Shown: positions 33,313-45,051 of the stretch, piece after piece | Numbering within the stretch: position 1 is the first letter of the stretch | Layout: every line of letters begins with the position of its first letter | NCBI RefSeq assembly: GCF_000407445.1 | Contig: NZ_ASWB01000001.1 | Location: forward strand, 186,001-250,000 | Reading direction: 5' to 3' | From: Enterococcus moraviensis ATCC BAA-383 | Lineage (GTDB): Bacteria; Bacillota; Bacilli; Lactobacillales; Enterococcaceae | Length of the DNA stretch: 64,000 nucleotides | Made by a program: the position numbers and the translations under genes | The notes under the pieces: generated by a model | Told to the model about the DNA's origin: nothing | The model's database searches: none | Seen by the model: the letters and a program-made list of their open reading frames with translations, nothing else

Positions 33313-36300
33313 TGCCAAAAAGAACAGATATCAAGAAAATTATGGTCATTGGTTCAGGACCAATCATTATTGGTCAAGCCGCTGAATTTGATTATGCCGG
33401 CACACAGGCTTGTCTTGCTTTAAGAGAAGAAGGATATGAAGTGGTTTTGGTTAACTCGAATCCAGCCACCATCATGACTGATAAAGAAATTGCAGATCAA
33501 GTATATATCGAGCCGATTACATTAGAATTTGTTTCTCGTATTTTGCGAAAAGAACGTCCAGACGCGCTACTACCGACATTAGGCGGTCAAACAGGACTAA
33601 ATATGGCGATGGAATTAGCTGCGTCAGGTATTTTGGATGAACTGAAAGTTGAATTATTGGGAACGAAATTAGCTGCAATCGACCAAGCAGAAGATCGTGA
33701 TTTATTCAAACAATTAATGGAAGATTTGGATCAGCCGATTCCTGAAAGTGAAATTGTCAATACTGTTGAACAGGCAGTAGAATTTGCCAACGCAATAGGG
33801 TATCCAATCATTGTACGTCCTGCATTTACCTTAGGTGGTACAGGTGGCGGAATGTGTGATAATGAAGAAGAGTTACGAATCATTGCTGAAAATGGTCTGA
33901 AATTATCACCTGCAACGCAGTGCTTGATTGAAAAAAGTATTGCTGGTTTTAAAGAAATTGAGTACGAGGTCATGCGTGATTCTGCTGATAATGCGATTGT
34001 TGTCTGTAACATGGAGAATTTTGATCCAGTAGGGATCCATACAGGTGACTCAATTGTATTTGCACCAAGCCAAACGTTGTCTGATCATGAATATCAAATG
34101 CTTCGAGATGCGTCCCTCAAAATCATTAGAGCACTAAAAATAGAAGGTGGTTGCAATGTTCAGCTCGCCTTAGATCCACATAGTTTCAATTATTATGTAA
34201 TCGAAGTGAATCCACGAGTTTCTCGTTCCTCAGCATTGGCTAGTAAGGCAACAGGTTATCCTATCGCCAAATTAGCTGCAAAAATCGCTGTGGGGCTAAC
34301 ATTAGATGAAATGAAAAATCCTGTTACAGAAACAACATACGCAGAATTTGAGCCAGCATTAGATTATGTCGTGGCAAAAATCCCTCGTTGGCCTTTTGAT
34401 AAATTCGAAAAAGGAGAACGACGTTTAGGAACACAAATGAAAGCAACTGGTGAAGTCATGGCAATCGGCCGTAACATCGAAGAATCACTGTTAAAAGCAG
34501 TACGTTCTCTTGAAATTGGTGCTTATCATAATGAGCTGAAAGAAATGCAAGAAGTCAGTGATGAAATGCTGACTGAAAAAATCGTAAAAGCACAAGATGA
34601 TCGTTTGTTTTACCTTTCAGAAGCAATCAGAAGAGGCTATACAATTGAAGACTTAGCTATGCTAACAAAAATAGATTTGTTCTTCTTAGACAAATTGCTT
34701 CACATCGTTGAACTAGAAAATGCACTAGCCAAAAGTTATAAAGATACAGAGCTTTTAAAAGAAGCGAAACAAAACGGTTTTACTGATAGAAAAATTGCTG
34801 AATTATGGAACTTGACCGAAAAAGAAGTCTCCGATTATCGTCATGAACAAAAGATCCTTCCAGTGTATAAAACGGTGGATACTTGTGCCGCTGAATTTGA
34901 ATCTCAAACACCATATTTTTATAGCACATATGAATTTGAAAACGAAAGTATTCGTTCAGAAAAACCTTCAGTATTAGTCTTAGGATCAGGCCCAATTAGA
35001 ATTGGACAAGGGGTAGAATTTGACTATGCAACAGTTCATTCTGTAAAAGCAATTCAGGCAGCTGGATTTGAAGCAATTATTATGAATAGCAATCCCGAAA
35101 CAGTCTCAACAGACTTCTCGATTTCAGATAAACTTTATTTTGAGCCGTTAACATTAGAGGACGTTATGAATGTGATTGAGTTAGAGCAACCAACAGGCGT
35201 TATCGTACAATTTGGTGGTCAAACAGCAATCAACTTGGCAGAACCTCTAGTGAAACAAGGGGTCAAAATCTTAGGCACGTCAATCGAAGACCTAGATAGA
35301 GCTGAAAACCGTGACTTGTTTGAACAAGCATTACAAGAATTAGATATCCCTCAACCTCCAGGTGACACAGCAACGAGCGCGGAAGAAGCAGTCGCTGTAG
35401 CTAATAAAATTGGGTATCCTGTATTAGTCCGTCCTAGTTATGTGCTTGGAGGGCGAGCAATGGAGATTGTGGAGAATCAAAAAGATTTAGAAGATTACAT
35501 GCGTAATGCAGTAAAAGCTTCTCCAGAACATCCTGTGTTAGTTGACAGCTATTTATTGGGCAAAGAGTGTGAAGTTGATGCGATTTGTGATGGTCAAACT
35601 GTTCTGATCCCAGGCATAATGGAACATATCGAGCGTGCGGGTGTGCATTCAGGTGACTCGATGGCCGTATATCCACCGCAATCCTTATCAAAAGAAATCC
35701 AACAAACGATTGCTGATTATACAAGAAAACTAGCTATTGGTCTAAACTGTGTTGGGATGATGAATATTCAATTCGTTATTCATGAGGAAAAAGTTTATGT
35801 GATAGAAGTCAATCCTCGAGCTAGTAGAACTGTGCCATTTTTAAGTAAAATCACTGGCATCCCGATGGCTCAAGTCGCAACAACAGCAATTCTTGGCGAA
35901 AAACTAACGGATTTAGGCTACCAAGATGGATTGTACCCTGAAAGCCAACAAGTTCACATCAAAGCGCCAGTATTCTCGTTCACTAAGCTTCAAAAAGTAG
36001 ATACTTATTTAGGCCCTGAAATGAAATCAACGGGTGAAGTAATGGGCTCAGACTATAGCTTAGAAAAAGCACTATACAAAGCGTTTGAGGCTTCTGGTTT
36101 GCATTTGCCGAGTTTTGGTGCCGTATTATTTACCATAGCAGACGAAACAAAAGAAGAAGCATTGGCGTTAGCCAAACGTTTCAATGACATTGGTTATAGC
36201 TTGATCGCAACAAAAGGCACCGCAGAATTTTTAACAAAAAATGGCTTACGAGTGAAAACGGTCCTAAAAATAAATCAAGGTGGGGAGACTGTTCTTGACT

Positions 36301-36491
36301 TGATCCGTAGCGGGGAAGCTCAAGTAGTTGTAAACACCATGGACAAAAATCGCTCCGATTTAAATCAAGACGGATTTTTAATTCGTCGGGAAGCAGTAGA
36401 ACACGGGGTTCCACTCTTTACATCTTTAGATACAGCAGAAGCAATTCTAAAAGTATTAGAATCACGTGCATTTTCAACGGAGTCTATCTAG
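33312..36491 (+). CDS. carB: carbamoyl-phosphate synthase large chain
   Basis: The 1059-residue protein comprises two homologous ATP-grasp halves. Each has the start motif ([20 protein letters not shown] near the N-terminus and [20 protein letters not shown] near residue 560), a GGQT loop and the metal-binding EVNPR. A C-terminal MGS-like allosteric domain follows (from about residue 935, [12 protein letters not shown]). It makes carbamoyl phosphate from bicarbonate, ammonia and two ATP. I place the start at ATG 33312, not at the in-frame ATG 33294 inside carA. Confidence 0.97.
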   Translation: MPKRTDIKKIMVIGSGPIIIGQAAEFDYAGTQACLALREEGYEVVLVNSNPATIMTDKEIADQVYIEPITLEFVSRILRKERPDALLPTLGGQTGLNMAMELAASGILDELKVELLGTKLAAIDQAEDRDLFKQLMEDLDQPIPESEIVNTVEQAVEFANAIGYPIIVRPAFTLGGTGGGMCDNEEELRIIAENGLKLSPATQCLIEKSIAGFKEIEYEVMRDSADNAIVVCNMENFDPVGIHTGDSIVFAPSQTLSDHEYQMLRDASLKIIRALKIEGGCNVQLALDPHSFNYYVIEVNPRVSRSSALASKATGYPIAKLAAKIAVGLTLDEMKNPVTETTYAEFEPALDYVVAKIPRWPFDKFEKGERRLGTQMKATGEVMAIGRNIEESLLKAVRSLEIGAYHNELKEMQEVSDEMLTEKIVKAQDDRLFYLSEAIRRGYTIEDLAMLTKIDLFFLDKLLHIVELENALAKSYKDTELLKEAKQNGFTDRKIAELWNLTEKEVSDYRHEQKILPVYKTVDTCAAEFESQTPYFYSTYEFENESIRSEKPSVLVLGSGPIRIGQGVEFDYATVHSVKAIQAAGFEAIIMNSNPETVSTDFSISDKLYFEPLTLEDVMNVIELEQPTGVIVQFGGQTAINLAEPLVKQGVKILGTSIEDLDRAENRDLFEQALQELDIPQPPGDTATSAEEAVAVANKIGYPVLVRPSYVLGGRAMEIVENQKDLEDYMRNAVKASPEHPVLVDSYLLGKECEVDAICDGQTVLIPGIMEHIERAGVHSGDSMAVYPPQSLSKEIQQTIADYTRKLAIGLNCVGMMNIQFVIHEEKVYVIEVNPRASRTVPFLSKITGIPMAQVATTAILGEKLTDLGYQDGLYPESQQVHIKAPVFSFTKLQKVDTYLGPEMKSTGEVMGSDYSLEKALYKAFEASGLHLPSFGAVLFTIADETKEEALALAKRFNDIGYSLIATKGTAEFLTKNGLRVKTVLKINQGGETVLDLIRSGEAQVVVNTMDKNRSDLNQDGFLIRREAVEHGVPLFTSLDTAEAILKVLESRAFSTESI

Positions 36492-36494
36492 AAT

Positions 36495-36524
36495 TTAAAG
36501 CCGAGAACTATTCTCGGCTTTTAC
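36495..36524 (+). terminator. terminator-like hairpin between carB and pyrK
   Basis: AAAGCCGAGAA (36497-36507) pairs with TTCTCGGCTTT (36511-36521) with a 3-base loop and only a short T stretch. It may reduce read-through or protect upstream mRNA within the operon. Confidence 0.6.
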
Positions 36525-36553
36525 TACAATAATGTTGTAAAGGAGTAGCATAA

Positions 36554-38974
<2,421 letters not shown>

Positions 38975-38978
<4 letters not shown>

Positions 38979-39607
38979 CTGAATTAGCGAAAACAATTGC
39001 GAAAGATCTATTAGAAATCGAAGCAGTATTTTTAAGTCCAAATGAACCTTTTACATGGGCAAGTGGTATCAAGAGCCCAATCTATTGTGATAACCGTATT
39101 ACGATGAGTTACCCAGTTGTTCGTAAAGATATTGCTAAAGGTTTAGCTGAAAAAATCAAAGAAGCATATCCAGATGTACAAGTTATTGCCGGTACTGCAA
39201 CAGCAGGAATTCCACATGCTGCTTGGGTAGCAGATATTTTGGACTTGCCAATGGTTTATATCCGCAGCAAAGCAAAAGAACATGGCAAAGGTAACCAAAT
39301 CGAAGGCCGCATTTTCAAGGGACAAAAAATGGTTGTAATCGAAGATTTGATTTCAACAGGTGGAAGCGTACTCGAAGCAGCTGAAGCGGCAAAACGTGAA
39401 GGAGCCGATGTTTTAGGCGTTGCTGCAATTTTCACCTACGAATTGCCTAAAGGAAAAGAAAAATTCGAAGAACATCAAATGGATTTACTGACGTTGACGA
39501 ATTATTCTACATTGATTGATGCAGCATTAGAATCAAATTACATTGAAGAAGCTGATGTAGCGTTGTTAAAAGAATGGAAACAAAATCCTGAAAACTGGTT
39601 AAAATAA
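38975..39607 (+). CDS. pyrE: orotate phosphoribosyltransferase
   Basis: The 210-residue enzyme has PRPP loop [20 protein letters not shown] and the catalytic flexible loop with [12 protein letters not shown]. It couples orotate to PRPP. The ATG at 38975 overlaps the pyrF stop by four bases; an upstream in-frame ATG at 38957 lies within pyrF and is less likely. Last gene of the pyr operon, followed by a terminator. Confidence 0.96.
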
Positions 39608-39622
39608 TCATTTAATAGATAG

Positions 39623-39659
39623 AAAGTATGATCTTCCATTAAAAGATTATACTTTTTTT
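39623..39659 (+). terminator. pyr operon terminator
   Basis: AAAGTATGATCTT pairs with AAGATTATACTTT (one G-T wobble) around a 7-base loop, followed by seven T residues. Confidence 0.88.
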
Positions 39660-39724
39660 CTTAATCAATCGATTTTTTCTCATATCGTATAGTTTGATAA
39701 AAAAGAGCAAGACAGCTTTGAAAA

Positions 39725-39753
39725 TTGACTGTTAATAATAAATAGGATACAGT
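39725..39753 (+). promoter_or_regulatory. promoter of the carbonic anhydrase / LysR operon
   Basis: The -35 TTGACT (39725-39730), 17-base spacer and -10 TACAGT (39748-39753), about 28 bases before the start codon region. Confidence 0.7.
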
Positions 39754-39786
39754 TATTCAAACGATAAAAATTGAAGGTGGGGTTTG

Positions 39787-40488
39787 ATGAAAAATATTCG
39801 AAACATGGATGTGGAGTGGGGATACGAAGGAGAGCTTGGACCAAAGCATTGGCATACACTTTGCGATTGGTTTTCAACAGGTGCGAAATACCCGTATCAA
39901 TCACCGATTAATTTATCAAAAAATTTAATCAATGGTGAATCTAGTAGTAGAGCGATTGATTTTTGTTATAAAACAGAAGAATTTACAGAAAAGGAATTTA
40001 AAAATACGTTTCATTTTGTTCCACCAAATACAGAAAGTTACATCATTTTTGAAGACGAAAAGTACTACTTGACTGATATTCACTTTCATACCCCAAGTGA
40101 GCATACTTTGGATGGTGAACATTCGCAGTTAGAATTTCATTTAGTGCATATGAACAATTCTGGAGACAATCTCGTTGTAGGGTGTTTATTCTCAATTACA
40201 ACAGACGAAAATAAATTCTCAAAAAATGAAACAGCGATGAAATGGAAATCTGAAACGCATCAACAATGGTTCGATCCTTCCATTTTCCTGCCTGAAGAAA
40301 AATCACATTTTCATTATTTAGGTTCACTAACAACGCCACCAACTAAAGGACCGGTTCATTGGTTTGTCTTCAATACTGTTCAAAAAATGCATCATGACTT
40401 TTTCGAGCGGATTCATGAGGGAATGTTACCATTTAATAATCGTCCAGTTCAAGCATTGAATGGACGTAAAATTTATTTTTCCGAATAA
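39787..40488 (+). CDS. alpha-type carbonic anhydrase, no signal peptide
   Basis: The 233-residue protein carries alpha-carbonic anhydrase landmarks: zinc ligands His99 and His101 in DIHFHTPSEH and His118 in LEFHLVH, the gatekeeper Thr in GSLTTPPTKGPVHW, and YPYQSPINL near the N-terminus. It hydrates CO2 to bicarbonate. The N-terminus (MKNIRNMDVEWGYEG) has no signal sequence, although bacterial alpha-type enzymes are normally exported, so a cytoplasmic location is likely. Bicarbonate feeds the CarAB reaction of the operon just upstream. ATG 39787 follows AAGGTGGGG. A LysR gene follows 14 bases later. Confidence 0.88.
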   Translation: MKNIRNMDVEWGYEGELGPKHWHTLCDWFSTGAKYPYQSPINLSKNLINGESSSRAIDFCYKTEEFTEKEFKNTFHFVPPNTESYIIFEDEKYYLTDIHFHTPSEHTLDGEHSQLEFHLVHMNNSGDNLVVGCLFSITTDENKFSKNETAMKWKSETHQQWFDPSIFLPEEKSHFHYLGSLTTPPTKGPVHWFVFNTVQKMHHDFFERIHEGMLPFNNRPVQALNGRKIYFSE

Positions 40489-40502
40489 GACGGAGGGCAT
40501 CC

Positions 40503-41393
40503 ATGAATATTCAACAAATGAAATATGTTGTAGCAGTGGCTAACAATGGTAGTTTTCGAGAAGCTGCGAAGAAGCTTTTTATTACGCAACCCAGTCTTTC
40601 TAATGGTATTCGTGAATTAGAGGAAGAAATTGGCGTTACGTTATTCATCCGTACAAATAAAGGCGCATCTTTGACTGAAGAGGGTCTGACTTTCTTAGAG
40701 CATGCAGAAAAAATTTTGACTCAAATGGAAATAATCGAAAACCGTTACCAGGAAGTAACAAAAAGTGAGCGTTTTTCAATCTCTTCTCAGCACTACGATT
40801 TTTTAGGTGAAGTGATGGGAAAAGTTATCCAACAATTTAAAGAGCAATACAAAAATTTTCGTGTGTTCGAAACAACGACACTAAAAGTAATTGAAGATGT
40901 AAAAAGTTATCATAGCGAATTAGGCATTATTTATCTAAATAATCAAAATCAATCGGGAATTGAGCGTTATTTAGCACAGGCCAACCTAACTTATGAAGTG
41001 GTAGGCAGTTTTAAAACGCATATTTTCCTTGGGAAGAATCACCCCTTGGCGCAACAAAAAGAAATTGAGTTGGAACAGTTGTGCTGTTATCCTCAAGTTC
41101 GTTTTACGCAAGAAGGTAGTAATTTTGCTTATTTTTCAGAAGATCTAATTGAAAATCAGGAACAAGAGACCGTGATTTATACCAATGACCGAGGTACTTT
41201 GATGAATTTATTGGTCGAAACGGATGCTTATGCATCTGGCTCAGGTGTTGTAACTGGTTTTACTAAAAAAGAAATTCGATTAGTTCCATTAGCAGAAAGT
41301 TCGAATAACAAAATCTGTATCCTATATCAAAAAAATAAAACAATCAGTAAGATTGGGCAGTATTTTATAAAAGAATTAAAACAACTATTTTGA
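40503..41393 (+). CDS. LysR-family transcriptional regulator
   Basis: The 296-residue protein has an N-terminal helix-turn-helix (VAVANNGSFREAAKKLFITQ, LSNGIRELEEEIGVTLF) and an effector-binding domain (SELGIIYLNNQN, HIFLGKNHPLA, TDAYASGSGVV), closest in style to CysB/CmbR-like regulators. It shares the transcript of the carbonic anhydrase gene; the ribosome site is CGGAGGGC. Targets and ligand cannot be read from sequence. A terminator hairpin follows. Confidence 0.88.
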   Translation: MNIQQMKYVVAVANNGSFREAAKKLFITQPSLSNGIRELEEEIGVTLFIRTNKGASLTEEGLTFLEHAEKILTQMEIIENRYQEVTKSERFSISSQHYDFLGEVMGKVIQQFKEQYKNFRVFETTTLKVIEDVKSYHSELGIIYLNNQNQSGIERYLAQANLTYEVVGSFKTHIFLGKNHPLAQQKEIELEQLCCYPQVRFTQEGSNFAYFSEDLIENQEQETVIYTNDRGTLMNLLVETDAYASGSGVVTGFTKKEIRLVPLAESSNNKICILYQKNKTISKIGQYFIKELKQLF

Positions 41394-41426
41394 GACAGCG
41401 AGCATTCAAATGAATGAGTTTAAAAG

Positions 41427-41456
41427 AAAAATCACCCTTTGATTGGGTGATTTTTT
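41427..41456. terminator. terminator after the LysR gene
   Basis: AAAATCACCC (41427-41436) pairs with GGGTGATTTT (41444-41453), followed by T residues. The A run on the left allows use by the convergent hisC transcript. Confidence 0.85.
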
Positions 41457-41504
41457 AGTTCTATTCAGTATTTTAAGGAGAAATAAACGATATCAAATAC
41501 TGAT

Positions 41505-42569
41505 TTAAATAGTAGTTAGAGCCGTTTTTGTATAGTGTCTTAATAGTTGGCTAACCGTTTCCATTTCTTCCTGAGTACCAATCGAAATACGTAAATAATT
41601 TTTTAATCGTTCGATTTTAGGGAAATACCGAACAAATACATCGTGCGCTTCCAAATAATGATATAAAGGCTCACTGCTTATTTTGGGATGAGTGACAAGT
41701 AAAAAATTCGTTTTTGACTCTAAGGAAGTGAAGCCAAATGTTGCTATAGTTTCTGAAAACCAATCCCTCGTTTCACAGATCTGTTTTGTTATGTCCAAAT
41801 AGTAGGATTCATCTTCAGTTGCTGCTACAGCTAAGTTTTCTGCTAAGCTATCAACAGAATAGGGGTTAAACGATGATTTAATACTTTCAGCAATTTTGAT
41901 ATATTCTGGATTCCCGATAGCATAGCCAACGCGCAAACCTGCTAAAGAGCTTGATTTGGAAAAGGTTCGAATGATAATTAAATTAGGATATTTATCTACT
42001 AGTGAACACGCAGATTGCCCTCCAAAATCAATGTAAGCTTCATCAACAATCACAATCACTTCTTGATTAACGTTTAAAATTTGTTCAATTTCAGAGAGTG
42101 GTTTAAATAAACCAGTTGGTGCATTTGGATTTGCAATGATCAAACCGCCATTTAATTGGGTATAATCGTCTGTGGTAATCTCAAAGTTCGCTGTTAAAGG
42201 TAACTCCTTATAGGGAATTTGAAATAAATCGGCCCAAACTTTATAAAAACCATAGGTGATGTCAGGGAAGAGAATAGGATCTGCGCTGTTAAAAAAAGCG
42301 AGAAAACAAAACGCTAAGACTTCATCAGAACCATTTCCAATTAAAAAGTGGTCCGACGATAATGTATGTTTTGATCCTAGAGCATTTTTCAATAAGGAAT
42401 TATCAATTGAACTATAACTTTTTAACTGTTCAACATCGAAATTTCGCAAGGCTTTCTCAACTTTAGGTGAGGGGGGATAAGGATTCTCATTAGTATTTAG
42501 TTTAATGATATCGGGGTAGTTAGGTTGCCTTCCTGGAACATATGGTGTGATTTTTCTTAAGCCTTTCAT
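41505..42569 (-). CDS. hisC: histidinol-phosphate aminotransferase family protein
   Basis: The 354-residue class II PLP aminotransferase has LNTNENPYPPSP near the N-terminus, GNGSDEVL, IANPNAPTG, VDEAYIDFGG and PLP Lys in RTFSKSSSLAGLRVGY. ATG 42569 follows GAAGGGAGCG; the upstream ATG at 42587 sits inside that ribosome site. No other histidine genes are nearby, and many enterococci need histidine, so it may act on aromatic amino acids or another imidazole/phosphate substrate (inference). Confidence 0.88.
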   Translation of the reverse strand: MKGLRKITPYVPGRQPNYPDIIKLNTNENPYPPSPKVEKALRNFDVEQLKSYSSIDNSLLKNALGSKHTLSSDHFLIGNGSDEVLAFCFLAFFNSADPILFPDITYGFYKVWADLFQIPYKELPLTANFEITTDDYTQLNGGLIIANPNAPTGLFKPLSEIEQILNVNQEVIVIVDEAYIDFGGQSACSLVDKYPNLIIIRTFSKSSSLAGLRVGYAIGNPEYIKIAESIKSSFNPYSVDSLAENLAVAATEDESYYLDITKQICETRDWFSETIATFGFTSLESKTNFLLVTHPKISSEPLYHYLEAHDVFVRYFPKIERLKNYLRISIGTQEEMETVSQLLRHYTKTALTTI

Positions 42570-42775
42570 GACATTCGCTCCCTTCATTTCTTTTAACTAT
42601 AAAGAAGCAAAGGAAGTTTCGCAAGAGAAATATGTGAATTTGAAAAGAAAATGCACGTATTTGAAATAGAAATTTCATTTTCTGGTCACTTATGCTATTA
42701 TAATTTTATTGAGAAAAAAATGACTACATTATTAAATACGAAGGGTCATATGACGAAGTATGAGGAGATGTTTTG

Positions 42776-43945
42776 ATGGATTTAACGAAACGATTTAACA
42801 AACAAGTAGATAAAATTGCTGTTTCAATGATTCGCCAATTTGATGAACGAGTGACGAATATCGATGGTATTATAAAACTGACATTAGGAGAGCCTGATTT
42901 TAACACACCCGAACATGTAAAAACGGCTGCACATGATGCAATCAATCAAAATTTTTCGCATTATTCAGGTATGTCAGGCTTAACAGATGTCCGTGAAGCT
43001 GCTACATTTTTCATGAAAGAAAAATATGGGGTAAGCTATCAACCAACTTCAGAGGTTTTGGTCACTGTTGGAGCAACAGAAGCGATTTCAGCAAGTTTAT
43101 TATCTATTTTAGAACCAGGTGATAAAGTGCTAATGCCAGCACCAATTTATCCGGGATATGAACCAGTGATCACCTTAGCTCAAGCAGAACCAGTCTATAT
43201 CGATACAAGATCAAATCATTTTGTTCTAACACCTGAAATGATCGAAGCGGCTATGGTTCAGCATGGCGAAAAAGTTAAAGCAATTATTTTAAATTACCCA
43301 AGTAATCCAACGGGCGTCACTTATAATCGTGAAGAGGTCAAAGCCATTGCAGATGTTTTAAAAAATTATTCGATTTTTGTAATAAGTGATGAGATATACA
43401 GCGAGCTGACATACGACGATCAACATGTTTCAATTGCAGAATTTATTCCAGAACAAACGATTTTGATCAATGGGTTATCAAAATCACATGCAATGACGGG
43501 ATGGCGAATCGGGTTTATTTTCGGCCCAGAAAAGTTGATTGCCGAAATCATCAAAGTTCACCAATATTTAGTTACAGCTGCATCTACGATTTCACAAAAA
43601 GCAGCAGTTAGAGCTTTAGTTGAGGGAATGAATGATGCTTCAGTGATGAAAGAAGAATATCGTGAACGTCGAGATTTTGTGTATGAACAAATGACATCTT
43701 TTGGATTCGATGTTGCTAGACCAAATGGTGCTTTTTATATTTTTGCAAAAATTCCAGCTGGATTTGAGCAAGATTCAATGAAATTTTGTGTAGATTTAGC
43801 CCAACAAGAGGCAGTAGCAATTATTCCAGGAGTGGCTTTTGGTAAGGAAGCAGAAGGGTATGTCCGAATTAGCTATGCCGCTAGTTTAGATACTTTAAAA
43901 GAGGCAATGACGCGGATTGGAAACTATATGAAATCGAACAGTTAA
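42776..43945 (+). CDS. class I PLP-dependent aminotransferase
   Basis: The 389-residue enzyme has the fold-type I signatures LTLGEPDFNTPEHV, VTVGATEAISAS, ILNYPSNPTGV, ISDEIYSELTYD and PLP-binding Lys in INGLSKSHAMTGWRIGF. It falls in the broad group that includes PatA and aromatic/aspartate aminotransferases; PatA (N-acetyl-diaminopimelate aminotransferase) is a likely but unproved label. ATG 42776 follows GAGGAG. Divergent from hisC, separated by about 205 bases in which I see no other gene. Confidence 0.88.
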   Translation: MDLTKRFNKQVDKIAVSMIRQFDERVTNIDGIIKLTLGEPDFNTPEHVKTAAHDAINQNFSHYSGMSGLTDVREAATFFMKEKYGVSYQPTSEVLVTVGATEAISASLLSILEPGDKVLMPAPIYPGYEPVITLAQAEPVYIDTRSNHFVLTPEMIEAAMVQHGEKVKAIILNYPSNPTGVTYNREEVKAIADVLKNYSIFVISDEIYSELTYDDQHVSIAEFIPEQTILINGLSKSHAMTGWRIGFIFGPEKLIAEIIKVHQYLVTAASTISQKAAVRALVEGMNDASVMKEEYRERRDFVYEQMTSFGFDVARPNGAFYIFAKIPAGFEQDSMKFCVDLAQQEAVAIIPGVAFGKEAEGYVRISYAASLDTLKEAMTRIGNYMKSNS

Positions 43946-43971
43946 ACGAGCAATCGTTTAACTGTTTTTTT
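43937..43971 (+). terminator. terminator overlapping the aminotransferase gene end
   Basis: AACAGTTAAACGA (43937-43949) pairs with TCGTTTAACTGTT (43954-43966) then seven T residues; the stop codon lies in the left arm. Confidence 0.9.
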
Positions 43972-43987
43972 GTCTCAACACAACCTT

Positions 43988-44037
43988 TACATTCCTTTAC
44001 TCATTATTTACAGAACGTTGAAACAGAATTAATAGTC
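43988..44037 (+). promoter_or_regulatory. Pho-box repeats and promoter of pstS
   Basis: TTTACA at 43988-43993, TTTACT at 43998-44003 and TTTACA at 44009-44014 form head-to-tail repeats spaced 10-11 bp, like PhoP-binding sites of Firmicutes. The third repeat also serves as a -35 with TAATAG (44032-44037) 17 bases later. Confidence 0.65.
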
Positions 44038-44082
44038 TGCTGTTAAACTAAGCTTGTAACTAATTGAAAAGGACGTGTAAAG

Positions 44083-44991
44083 ATGAAGAAACGTTTAGTA
44101 TCAGCAATTGTTTTAAGTGTAGGACTTTTAATCGCAGGATGTGGCAACCAAGGCGCCGCAACTGGTGACAGTAGTAATAAATCTAAAGAAAGCAATACGA
44201 GCAGTAATCAACCTGTTAAAATAGTGGCAGTTGGTTCAACTGCTTTGCAACCATTAGTAGATGCAGCGAAAGATCAATTTGTTGCTGAAAACCCTAACTA
44301 TACGATTTCTGTTCAAGGAGGAGGAAGTGGCACTGGGCTTTCTCAAGTCTCAGATGGTGCTGTAACAATCGGTAATTCTGATGTTTTTGCAGAAGAAAAA
44401 TCTGGTGTTGATGCATCAAAACTAGTAGATCATCGTGTGGCAGTTGTTGGAATGGGACCTGTTGTCAATAAAGAAGTCGGTGTCAAAAACATTAGCAAAC
44501 AAGAGCTCATTGACATTTTTACTGGAAAAACAAAGAATTGGAAAGACTTAGGCGGTAAAGATCAAGAAATCGCAGTGATCAATCGTCCAAGCGGTAGCGG
44601 AACACGCGCAACATTTGAAAAATGGGGACTGGATGGAGCCACAGCAGTTCAATCACAGGAACAGGATTCTTCAGGAACTGTTCGTCAAATCGTTGCACAA
44701 ACACCAGGAGCAATCAGCTATTTAGCTTTTTCTTATATGGATGATTCAACATTAGCATTAAGTATTGATGATGTAAAACCAACTGAAGAAAATGTTGCAG
44801 ATAATTCTTGGAAAATTTGGTCTTATGAGCATATGTATACAAAAGGACAACCAGATGATGATGTAAAAACTTTCTTAGACTATATGTTGACAGATGATGT
44901 TCAAAATGGTGTAGTGAAAGAATTAGGTTACTTACCTATGACTACAATGAAAGTCGAAAGAGACGTATCAGGTACCATTACTAAAAAATAA
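44083..44991 (+). CDS. pstS: phosphate ABC transporter substrate-binding lipoprotein
   Basis: The 302-residue protein has a lipoprotein signal (lipobox LIAGC), a Ser/Asn spacer and a PstS binding domain. Phosphate-loop motifs are VAVGSTALQP, GGGSGTGLSQV and RPSGSGTRATFEKW. It captures phosphate outside the cell. The permease and ATPase genes (pstC, pstA, pstB) are not in this window, so it must serve a transporter encoded elsewhere. Pho-box-like repeats precede it, and phoR/phoP lie convergently downstream. Confidence 0.94.
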   Translation: MKKRLVSAIVLSVGLLIAGCGNQGAATGDSSNKSKESNTSSNQPVKIVAVGSTALQPLVDAAKDQFVAENPNYTISVQGGGSGTGLSQVSDGAVTIGNSDVFAEEKSGVDASKLVDHRVAVVGMGPVVNKEVGVKNISKQELIDIFTGKTKNWKDLGGKDQEIAVINRPSGSGTRATFEKWGLDGATAVQSQEQDSSGTVRQIVAQTPGAISYLAFSYMDDSTLALSIDDVKPTEENVADNSWKIWSYEHMYTKGQPDDDVKTFLDYMLTDDVQNGVVKELGYLPMTTMKVERDVSGTITKK

Positions 44992-45012
44992 TCTCGTCCC
45001 CAAAAAGAGTAG

Positions 45013-45047
45013 AAAAAGGCTAAACATACAAAATGTTTAGCCTTTTT
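45013..45047. terminator. bidirectional terminator between pstS and phoR
   Basis: AAAAAGGCTAAACAT (45013-45027) pairs perfectly over 15 bp with 45033-45047 around a 5-base loop. Confidence 0.92.
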
Positions 45048-45051
45048 CTAT

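Noticed and set aside
32233-36491. possibility that carAB is the arginine-specific pair
   Set aside because: Both genes lie inside the attenuated pyr operon between pyrC and pyrK with overlapping junctions and no arginine genes nearby.
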